Shown here piece after piece: positions 1 through 5,093 of a stretch of DNA of 5,629 nucleotides. The notes under the pieces were generated by a model. That model did no database searches. It was not told the DNA's origin and was given only the letters and a program-made list of their open reading frames with translations. Position numbers and translations under genes: made by a program. The DNA is from a bacterium (GTDB lineage Bacteria > Verrucomicrobiota > Verrucomicrobiia > Limisphaerales > J093), in the NCBI GenBank assembly GCA_021784265.1, contig JAJXTA010000234.1, positions 1 to 5,629 of the forward strand, given 5' to 3'. Position 1 is the first letter of the stretch. Each line of letters opens with the position of its first letter.

Positions 1-103
1 GGGCCCCCCCCATAAAGCAGTGCAGGGCGTTTCGCATGGGGCGGGCGCGGAGCCTGCCGGGGCGGGCGGGCGGGGTCACGCCTTTTTCGCGGTGAGCGCG
101 GCA

Positions 104-131
104 TTGAATCACCCGCGGGCTCTGGCACACT
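104..131 (+). promoter_or_regulatory. possible housekeeping promoter of pepP
   Basis: TTGAAT at 104-109 and CACACT at 126-131 are separated by 16 bases and resemble -35/-10 hexamers. The same 16-base spacing and a similar -10 (CACAAT) occur in front of the tRNA gene further right. If used, transcription would start about 5 bases before the ATG at 143, giving a nearly leaderless mRNA; no Shine-Dalgarno sequence is visible there. Hexamer matches are only partial, so this is a weak call. Confidence 0.3.
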
Positions 132-142
132 CTGCGGCCGAT

Positions 143-1429
143 ATGCGTCACGACCCGATTCCTTCGTCGATGTTTCGCGCTCACCGGGAGCGGCTGGCTC
201 AAGGGCTGCTTCCCAACAGCCTGGTGGTGGTCAACGCCAACGATCTGCTCCCCACCAACGCCGACGGCACCCTGGGGGCGGTCCCCAATTCAGACTTGTT
301 CTACCTCAGCGGGGTCGAGCAGGAGGAGAGCATCCTGGTGCTGTATCCGGACGCCGACGAGCCCAAGCACCGGGAGGTGCTGTTTTTGCGGGAGCCCCGG
401 GCGGAGCTGGAGGTGTGGGAAGGGCACAAGCTGACCAAGGCCGAGGCGCGGGCGCGCGGCGGGATCGAGCAGATCGAGTGGCTGGGGGAGTTTCCCCGGC
501 TGTTCCACCGGCTGATGTGCGAGTGCGAGCACGTCTATCTCAACACCAATGAGCACAAGCGGGCGGTGGTGCAAGTCGAGACCCGCGAGGCGCGTTTTGT
601 GGCCGAGACCCGGCGACAGTACCCGTTGCACGATTACCAACGGCTGGCCCGGCTCCTGCATCGGCTGCGGGCGGTCAAGTCCGAGGCGGAGCTGGCCTTG
701 CTCCGCCGGGCCTGCGCGATCACCGCGGGCGGGTTTGGGCGCGTGTTGAAGTGCCTGCGGCCCGGGGTGAGCGAGGCGGACCTCGAGGCCGAGCTGGCCC
801 ACGAGTTCATCCGGCATCACGCCCGGTTCGCCTACCTGCCGATCATCGGCAGCGGCCGGAACGGGTGCGTCCTGCACTACGTGGAGAACACGGCGGTCTG
901 CCGCCGCGGGGAGATGGTCTTGCTGGATGTCGCCGCCAGCTATGCCAATTACAACGCCGATCTGACGCGCACCCTTCCGGTCAGCGGTCGGTTCTCGCGC
1001 CGCCAGCGCCGGGTGTACAACGCCGTCCTCCGGGTGCTCCGGGCGTTGAGCGCCGGGCTGACCCCGGGCAAACGCCTGCGCGACTGGCAAAAGGAGGCCG
1101 AGCAACTGATCGAGAAGGAACTGGTCGATCTCGGGCTGCTGAGTCCGCGCGAGGTGCGCCGCCAGGACCCGGACAAACCGGCCCTCAAACGCTACTTCAT
1201 GCACGGGGCCGGACACCCGTTGGGCCTGGACGTGCACGATGTGGGACTCACGACCGAGCCGATCCAGGCCGGTTGGGTCATGACCGTCGAGCCGGGCATC
1301 TACATCCCGGAGGAGAATCTGGCCGTGCGCTTGGAGAACGACGTGGTGGTGCGCGCCGACGGCAACGTGGACCTGATGGCCGACGTGCCGATCGAGGCGG
1401 ACGAAATCGAGGCCCTCATGCGGAGCTAA
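143..1429 (+). CDS. pepP: Xaa-Pro aminopeptidase (peptidase family M24B)
   Basis: Predicted cytoplasmic metallo-exopeptidase that removes an N-terminal residue preceding proline, in peptide turnover. The 428-residue product is close to E. coli PepP (about 440). An aminopeptidase-P N-terminal domain covers roughly residues 5-135 and the pita-bread M24 catalytic domain roughly 175-420. All five expected metal ligands are visible: Asp262 (LLDVAA), Asp273 (NADLTRT), His358 (HGAGHPLGLDVHD), Glu383 (TVEPGIY) and Glu398 (RLEND). His245 and His365 fit the known substrate-binding and proton-shuttle histidines. The frame stays open upstream to the window edge, but the ATG at 143 was chosen because MRHDPIPSSMFRAHRERL matches the usual family N-terminus, while the upstream translation is low-complexity Gly/Ala. 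The next ATG (170) is also possible. It stands alone, 134 bases before the tRNA gene. The assignment to the family is secure; exact substrate range is inferred. Confidence 0.95.
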   Translation: MRHDPIPSSMFRAHRERLAQGLLPNSLVVVNANDLLPTNADGTLGAVPNSDLFYLSGVEQEESILVLYPDADEPKHREVLFLREPRAELEVWEGHKLTKAEARARGGIEQIEWLGEFPRLFHRLMCECEHVYLNTNEHKRAVVQVETREARFVAETRRQYPLHDYQRLARLLHRLRAVKSEAELALLRRACAITAGGFGRVLKCLRPGVSEADLEAELAHEFIRHHARFAYLPIIGSGRNGCVLHYVENTAVCRRGEMVLLDVAASYANYNADLTRTLPVSGRFSRRQRRVYNAVLRVLRALSAGLTPGKRLRDWQKEAEQLIEKELVDLGLLSPREVRRQDPDKPALKRYFMHGAGHPLGLDVHDVGLTTEPIQAGWVMTVEPGIYIPEENLAVRLENDVVVRADGNVDLMADVPIEADEIEALMRS

Positions 1430-1510
1430 GCGCGTGGCCCTTTCGGCGCGGGGGCAGCGGTGAGGTCTAGCGCGGGGGAAGCGGGGAAGCGTCGGACCGG
1501 GCTAATCTGC

Positions 1511-1538
1511 TTGCCCCGGCGCGGGATTCCCCCACAAT
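1511..1538 (+). promoter_or_regulatory. possible promoter of the tRNA-Val gene
   Basis: TTGCCC at 1511-1516 and CACAAT at 1533-1538 are 16 bases apart, each matching 4 of 6 consensus bases of a housekeeping -35/-10 promoter. The predicted transcription start near 1545 lies about 20 bases before the tRNA 5' end, a normal distance for a tRNA precursor. Support is positional and by motif only. Confidence 0.35.
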
Positions 1539-1563
1539 GCCGCTCGGTTCGGCTCAGGCCCGT

Positions 1564-1639
1564 GGGCGATTGGCGCAGCGGCTAGCGCGTCTGCTTTACA
1601 CGCAGTAGGTCGCAGGTTCGAATCCTGCATCGCCCACCA
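1564..1639 (+). tRNA. tRNA-Val (anticodon UAC)
   Basis: A complete 76-nt cloverleaf. The acceptor stem GGGCGAT/ATCGCCC is a perfect 7 bp, followed by discriminator A and an encoded CCA at 1637-1639. The D stem GCGC/GCGC closes a loop containing the invariant GG. The anticodon arm has loop TTTACAC with anticodon TAC at 1597-1599, reading GUA and related valine codons. The T arm GCAGG/CCTGC carries TTCGAAT. The outermost anticodon-stem pair (1590/1606) is a T-T mismatch; the other four pairs are intact. No copy of the tRNA 3' end is seen further right, so nothing in the window marks it as a used integration site. Confidence 0.97.
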
Positions 1640-2015
1640 GCCTGGCCATTCGTGAGGAGGCGCTCACAAGGTCAGCGAACCGACTCTGCCTCTTCACTCG
1701 TGCCGGCGGGACGTTCGGGAATAGGTGCCATGTCAACGCCGCGTGACGGTCGGTGGTCGAGGAGGTCCGAAGGGACAGATCCTGGTGATTCGCGACCCGG
1801 CCGGGGGATGGGCGGGTATGCCCGGCAGGAGGTCCAAGTGCGGCCTGCCGATTTAGAGGGAGGAGAGATCACCCGGGTGGGTCGTTTTTCGTGGGTGGTG
1901 ACATCTTCCTCCCCGGGCAGGTGTTGATCGTTGGCTTGAGGCACCTTACAGGCACGAGAAGCCGGCGGATCCGGCTGGAAGGCGGAGCCTGGACCGGACC
2001 CGGGCCGTCTGCGTC
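1640..2015. other. gene-free stretch with several inverted repeats
   Basis: This interval between the tRNA and the sigma-54 promoter has open frames of about 90 codons on both strands that overlap one another, show no recognisable domain and have arginine/proline-rich shadow-like compositions, so none is called. It does hold inverted repeats: GTGAG/CTCAC at 1652-1667 just after the tRNA (no T-run follows, so not a clear terminator), CGGCAGG/CCTGCCG at 1823-1850, a longer quasi-palindrome at 1858-1913 (listed separately) and AGCCGG/CCGGCT at 1960-1976. GGAGGTCC occurs twice (near 1761 and 1828). An unannotated small RNA or an activator-binding region for the downstream promoter is possible. 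Confidence 0.45.
1858..1913. repeat. quasi-palindrome upstream of the sigma-54 promoter
   Basis: Left arm GGGAGGA (1858-1864), AGAT (1866-1869) and CACC (1870-1873) is complementary to right arm GGTG (1897-1900), ATCT (1903-1906) and TCCTCCC (1907-1913): 15 pairs with a 1-base and a 2-base bulge around a 23-base loop. The centre lies roughly 155 bases before the predicted sigma-54 transcription start, a distance compatible with an upstream activator site for a bacterial enhancer-binding protein. It could equally be an RNA hairpin. The pairing is seen; the role is inferred. Confidence 0.35.
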
Positions 2016-2031
2016 TGGCACAAATAGTGCT
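2016..2031 (+). promoter_or_regulatory. sigma-54 (RpoN) -24/-12 promoter
   Basis: TGGCAC at 2016-2021 is followed by GTGCT at 2027-2031. The diagnostic GG (2017-2018) and GC (2029-2030) are separated by exactly the 10 bases required by sigma-54. Against TGGCACG-N4-TTGCW, 10 of 12 defined positions match. Transcription would start near 2042, about 80 bases before the ATG of the NHL protein gene. RpoN promoters depend on an ATP-hydrolysing enhancer-binding protein bound upstream, so expression of this secreted protein is probably switched by a signal. No such regulator gene lies in the window. Confidence 0.7.
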
Positions 2032-2120
2032 ACTTTTTAGCTGGGTGTTGGTAAGGGCGGTGGGTGCGACACTGCTGCCCGAAGAGCGGGAAACGTCGGA
2101 ACCTGGATTGGCGGTGCGCT

Positions 2121-4370
2121 ATGAAGAGGAATCGATGGCGGATGTTGATTGCGTGGTTGTGGCTGGGGCTGGCGTGCCAATCTGGCGCCGGCCAGCCGGT
2201 GTATCAACCGTATAGCTGTACGACGTTGGCGGGTCGGGCAAGCGCAGGCGACGATGACGGATCCCCGACCGTGGCGCGGTTCAGCGGGCCCAAGGCGGTG
2301 GCGTGTGACCGTAGCGGCAATCTCTATGTGGCTGATGCCGCGAATGATACGATTCGGGTTGTATCAGCCACTGGGGTGGTGAGGACCTTGGCGGGACATC
2401 CCGGTGTTGCGGGCAGCGCGGACGGGGCCGGGAGCGCCGCCCTGTTTACCAATCCGGGGGGTGTCGCGGTGGACAGCGCGGGCACCGTGTACGTGGCGGA
2501 CACTGGCAACCACACGATCCGGAAGGTAACTCCAAACGGCGTGGTCACAACCCTAGCGGGCCAGGCCGGTGTGCCTGGGAGTGCGGACGGGGCCGGGAGC
2601 GCCGCGCGCTTTGCCGCGCCGGAAAGCGTGGCGGTGGAGAGTGCGGGCGCGGTGTACGTTGCCGACACGAGGAATTCGACCATCCGGGTGATCTCGCCTG
2701 CGGGGATCGTGAGGACGCTGGCGGGAGAGGCGGGTGCGCCCGGCGGTACGGACGGCCTGGGGAATGCCGCCCGCTTTAACCAACCAGCGGGCGTCGCTGT
2801 GGACAGCGCCGGCAACGTCTTTGTGGCCGATACTTGGAACGGCACGATTCGGCGCATCACCGCCGCAGGTTTGACGACGACGCTGGCGGGCAGCCCTGGC
2901 ACGGAAGGGATCTCCGATGGCGTCGGGACCAACGCGGGCTTCTATCTCCCTGAGGCTGTGGCAGTGGACAACGGTGGGAACGTCTATGTGGCGGACACCC
3001 GGAACCATACGATTCGGGCCGTAACGCCCGCGGGTGTGGTGACGACGCTGGCGGGCGAGGCGCGCGTGGAAGGCAGTGCGGATGGCACGGGGGACGCGGC
3101 GCGCTTTAACTGGCCGGGCGGGGTCGCGGTCAACGCGGCCGGCACCCTGTACGTGGCGGATACCAGCAACAACACCATTCGGCAGATCGCGCCCGGCGGC
3201 ATGGTGACGACGCTGGTGGGACTTGCCGAGAGTGCGGGGGCCAGGGATGCGACCGGTAGCGGCGCACGGTTCAACGTGCCGTGGGGGGTGGGGACGGACA
3301 GCGCTGGCAACGTGTATGTGGCGGACAACGCCGACGGGACGATCCGAAAGATTACGCCGGGCGGTGTCGTGACCACCTTCGCGGGCGTGGCCGGTCAGTT
3401 GGCCAACGTGGACGGCCTGGGTACCACCGCCCGGTTCGCGGGCCCAGCGGGTTTGGCAATCGATGCGGCGGACAACATTTATGTCGCGGATTGGGCTGTC
3501 TGTACGATCCGGAAGATTACGCCCCAGGGAATCGTAACGACTTTGGCGGGACAGGCTGGATCCTCTGGCTCTGCGGACGGAACTGGGAGCAGTGCCCGCT
3601 TTAATGAGCCGGTGGGAGTAGCGGTCGATACGGGTGGGAACGTGTATGTGGCAGATCAAGCCGACAAGGTCCGCAAGATCACCCCCGCTGGCGTGGTGAC
3701 GACGCTGGCCCAACTCAAGGCAGCGTCCACGGGGTTCAGTGTCGTTCAAGATGTCGGGGTGGACCGAGAGGGCAATGTGTACGTGACGGACACCGCGAAT
3801 GCCGTGGTGTGGAAGATCCCGCCGGGGGGTGCAGCCTCGATCCTCGCTGGACAGGCTGGGAGTTTCGGCGACGCCGACGGGGTGGGCAGCGCGGCGCGGT
3901 TTGAACGCCTGTGGGGGCTGGCCGTGGACGGCGCGGGCAACGTCTTGGTGACGGACTATTACTCCATCCGGGAGATCAGCTCCGCTGGGGTGGTGACAAC
4001 GCTAGCCGGGCTAGCCGGCAGCGGGGGGAGCACCGACGGGACCGGCAGCGCCGCCCGTTTTGTTGCGCCAGAAGGGGTGGCGGTGGACGGGGCCGGCAAC
4101 CTCTACGTGAGCGATACGGCCAACAACACAGTCCGGCGCGGCTTCCCACCGCTGAAGCTAGCGGTGGCGGGCACCGGGCATGAGGTGAGCGCTGGCGTGT
4201 TTGGTTTGCCGGTCCGCGGACCGGCGGGTCAGACCTTGGTCGTGGAGGCTTCGATCGATTTAGTGAGCTGGTCGCCGGTACAAACCAACGCCGCGGGGGG
4301 CGCCTTCACCTTCAGCGATCCAGCCAGCGGCACCAACCTCCGCCGCTTCTACCGGGTCCACGCTCCGTGA
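2121..4370 (+). CDS. secreted twelve-blade NHL-repeat beta-propeller protein
   Basis: A 749-residue exported protein. Residues 1-24 form a signal peptide: basic MKRNRWR, hydrophobic MLIAWLWLGLA, then CQSGAG before the mature QPVYQ. Cleavage by signal peptidase I is likely; Cys19 (LGLAC) loosely fits a lipobox, so a lipoprotein is not excluded. Residues 35-675 are twelve repeats, ten of them 54-55 residues in length, with the pattern TLAG...DGxGxAARFxxPxGVAVDxAGNVYVADTxNxTIRKITPxGVVT, typical of NHL propeller blades. Residues 676-749 form a separate module (GPAGQTLVVEAS, SWSPVQTN, RRFYRV) that I associate with Verrucomicrobial extracellular proteins. No transmembrane anchor or PEP-CTERM motif follows. 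The frame is open from a GTG at 2064, but the ATG at 2121 places the signal peptide correctly at the N-terminus; its ribosome-binding site is weak. The upstream sigma-54 element probably drives it. Family is clear; the ligand is unknown, probably extracellular binding or a scaffold. Confidence 0.92.
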   Translation: MKRNRWRMLIAWLWLGLACQSGAGQPVYQPYSCTTLAGRASAGDDDGSPTVARFSGPKAVACDRSGNLYVADAANDTIRVVSATGVVRTLAGHPGVAGSADGAGSAALFTNPGGVAVDSAGTVYVADTGNHTIRKVTPNGVVTTLAGQAGVPGSADGAGSAARFAAPESVAVESAGAVYVADTRNSTIRVISPAGIVRTLAGEAGAPGGTDGLGNAARFNQPAGVAVDSAGNVFVADTWNGTIRRITAAGLTTTLAGSPGTEGISDGVGTNAGFYLPEAVAVDNGGNVYVADTRNHTIRAVTPAGVVTTLAGEARVEGSADGTGDAARFNWPGGVAVNAAGTLYVADTSNNTIRQIAPGGMVTTLVGLAESAGARDATGSGARFNVPWGVGTDSAGNVYVADNADGTIRKITPGGVVTTFAGVAGQLANVDGLGTTARFAGPAGLAIDAADNIYVADWAVCTIRKITPQGIVTTLAGQAGSSGSADGTGSSARFNEPVGVAVDTGGNVYVADQADKVRKITPAGVVTTLAQLKAASTGFSVVQDVGVDREGNVYVTDTANAVVWKIPPGGAASILAGQAGSFGDADGVGSAARFERLWGLAVDGAGNVLVTDYYSIREISSAGVVTTLAGLAGSGGSTDGTGSAARFVAPEGVAVDGAGNLYVSDTANNTVRRGFPPLKLAVAGTGHEVSAGVFGLPVRGPAGQTLVVEASIDLVSWSPVQTNAAGGAFTFSDPASGTNLRRFYRVHAP
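2223..4145 (+). repeat. twelve tandem NHL-blade coding repeats (mostly 165 bp)
   Basis: Blade units by residue: 35-88, 89-143, 144-198, 199-253, 254-308, 309-363, 364-418, 419-473, 474-527, 528-573, 574-626 and 627-675. Seven consecutive units (2-8) are exactly 55 residues (165 bp). Unit 10 is only 46 residues and lacks the DGxGxAARF loop; units 9 and 11 are short by 1-2 residues in the ADTxNxTI turn. The last unit lacks its final GVVTTLAG strand, whereas an extra SCTTLAG strand sits at the N-terminus (residues 32-38). Such a displaced strand is how beta-propellers usually close their ring. Boundaries were set by eye at each TLAG. Confidence 0.9.
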
Positions 4371-4384
4371 GGCGTTAGGCTTGT

Positions 4385-4707
4385 CAGCGGCGGCCGGTTA
4401 TTTCTGCCGGGAGCCGTGGGCCCTCGCGGGCGGAGCCGGCGGCCAGCCCGCTGAGCGGGGGAGGCGCGGCGGCGGTTACTAGGGTAGCGTGCCCCCGGGC
4501 CTTCAGCCAAACCAAGAGGCGTGTGGGCGGCCGCGCGTCGGCACGGAAGGGGTGACACCCGCTTCGGCGGCGGGCCGAACCAGTAACGCCGCAGCCGCAG
4601 GCGATTGGCTGCGCAACTGTCTTGGCCAGCTCCGGCGGCCGGCTGGCCGCTCCGCCCCTGTCGTGGGCCACCCCGCGGCTTATGACACACAAGGCCGTTG
4701 ACCGCTG
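4385..4707. repeat. 323-bp quasi-palindromic element (nested long-range inverted repeats)
   Basis: The two halves are complementary in nested order. 4385-4395 pairs with 4693-4707 (CAGCGG/CCGCTG and CGGCC/GGCCG, 4-base bulge). 4412-4423 pairs with 4665-4680 (AGCC/GGCT, GTGG/CCAC, CCC/GGG, with bulges). 4428-4447 pairs with 4642-4657 (GGGCGGAG/CTCCGCCC and CGGCCAGC/GCTGGCCG, 16 pairs, one 4-base bulge). 4469-4480 pairs with 4582-4592 (GCGGCG/CGCCGC and TTACT/AGTAA, one bulge). Local hairpins lie inside, including CCGC-TTCG-GCGG at 4559-4570. Collinear nesting over 300 bases is hard to get by chance, though high GC helps. It starts 15 bases after the NHL stop codon. It may be a structured RNA, a miniature inverted-repeat element or an extended 3' structure. 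Overlapping minus-strand frames of 113 codons here have no recognisable domain and are not called. Confidence 0.5.
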
Positions 4708-4733
4708 GCTCGGTCCGTGGTTCATTGGGCGCA

Positions 4734-4868
4734 GAACATCAGGAGCGGCCTCGCGGTGGCGAGGCCCGGCAACCGGCGGAGAACAGCACGGTGCCCGGAG
4801 TCAGCGCGCGTGCGCTGGCTCGATGCGCGGGGATGATTCCCCGAATTATGTTCTCTCCTGATGCGTTC
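4734..4868 (+). ncRNA. candidate multi-branched leader RNA before the Arm-like gene
   Basis: A closing stem joins CATCAGGAG (4737-4745) to CTCCTGATG (4855-4863), nine perfect pairs, extended by GAA (4734-4736) with TTC (4866-4868) across a 2-base bulge. Inside lie three strong hairpins: GGCCTCGC/GCGAGGCC with a 4-base loop at 4747-4766; a ten-pair stem with loop GCGT at 4798-4821 (GAGTCAGCGC side, one G-T pair); and CGGGGA/TCCCCG with loop TGAT at 4828-4843. The result is a four-way-junction-like fold ending 12 bases before the ATG at 4881. No known riboswitch class was recognised. Strand is assigned from the downstream genes; because the pairing also exists in DNA, a recombination or transposition site is an alternative. 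Confidence 0.4.
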
Positions 4869-4885
4869 ACCATCGGACGCATGAG
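4858..4885 (+). promoter_or_regulatory. inverted repeat over the start codon
   Basis: ATGCGT (4861-4866) is complementary to ACGCAT (4877-4882), flanked after one mismatch by CT/AG, around a 10-base loop. The right arm contains the first two bases of the ATG at 4881, and the left arm overlaps the 3' strand of the closing stem at 4855-4868, so the two pairings cannot form together. It could mask the start codon in RNA or serve as an operator for the DNA-binding-like product. The role is inferred. Confidence 0.35.
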
Positions 4886-5093
4886 CACAACTCGCCTCGC
4901 GGTCCGGGTCGATCCCGGCAACCGCAATCATCATCTCTGGAACAACCACGGCACTTGGTGGGTACACTACACCCTCCACTTGCCCGACTCGACCAAACAG
5001 CGGGTCCGCGCCTCACTCGGCACCGCCGACGTGCGCCAGGCCCGCGCGTGGCGCGACCGACTGATGGCCACAGCAATCAGGAGGGTCGTATGA
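4881..5093 (+). CDS. small Arm-type DNA-binding-like protein (stand-alone)
   Basis: A 70-residue basic protein. Residues 17-47 contain two predicted beta strands (GTWWVHYTLHL, then KQRVRASLGT) and residues 50-66 a helix (DVRQARAWRDRLMATAI). This beta-beta-alpha order with the W-W-x-x-Y-T and R-x-S-L-G-T signatures resembles the N-terminal arm-binding domain of tyrosine recombinases. The core-binding and catalytic domains (R-H-R-Y residues) are absent, and no other frame continues as an integrase, so it does not look like a frameshifted recombinase. The ATG at 4881 begins the family-like part; upstream in-frame ATGs at 4848 and 4833 are possible, and none has a good ribosome-binding site. Its stop overlaps the next start as ATGA, implying translational coupling. 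A DNA-binding, excisionase-like or regulatory role is inference; the protein could also be an orphan domain of a mobile element. Confidence 0.7.
   Translation: MSTTRLAVRVDPGNRNHHLWNNHGTWWVHYTLHLPDSTKQRVRASLGTADVRQARAWRDRLMATAIRRVV
5079..5085 (+). promoter_or_regulatory. strong ribosome-binding site inside the upstream gene
   Basis: AGGAGGG lies within the last codons of the preceding small gene, with AGGAGG ending 5 bases before the ATG at 5090. It is the best Shine-Dalgarno sequence noticed in the window. With the ATGA overlap it fixes the start of the following gene and supports joint expression of the pair. Confidence 0.8.

Noticed and set aside
123..135. TGGCAC...GC resembling a sigma-54 promoter before pepP
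   Set aside because: The GG-to-GC gap is 8 bases rather than the required 10.
290..1237. 315-codon open frame on the minus strand within pepP
   Set aside because: It lies opposite a secure M24 peptidase gene; its Pro/Gln/Leu-rich product has no domain and is a high-GC shadow.
1652..1667. Intrinsic terminator after the tRNA gene
   Set aside because: GTGAG/CTCAC is only five pairs and no T-run follows.
1652..1944. Overlapping 90-codon frames on both strands after the tRNA
   Set aside because: Neither has a recognisable domain, a convincing ribosome-binding site or protein-like composition, and each weakens the other.
2553..3749. 398-codon open frame on the minus strand within the NHL gene
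   Set aside because: It is periodic because the repeats it opposes are periodic; Arg/His-rich low-complexity product, clearly a shadow.
2223..4145. CRISPR-like or satellite array
   Set aside because: The 165-bp periodicity encodes NHL blades in one open frame with no short identical repeat and spacer structure.
4374..4380. GTTAGGC, resembling the core site of an integron attC
   Set aside because: No matching RYYYAAC site lies at a suitable distance upstream, and no integron integrase or cassette array is present.
4349..4725. Two overlapping 113-codon minus-strand frames downstream of the NHL gene
   Set aside because: Arg/Ala/Pro-rich shadow-like products in a region better explained by nested inverted repeats; a genome-wide repeat search could revive them.
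4881..5093. Truncated or frameshifted phage integrase
   Set aside because: No reading frame downstream continues into a recombinase catalytic domain; instead the frame ends in a tidy ATGA overlap with another gene.
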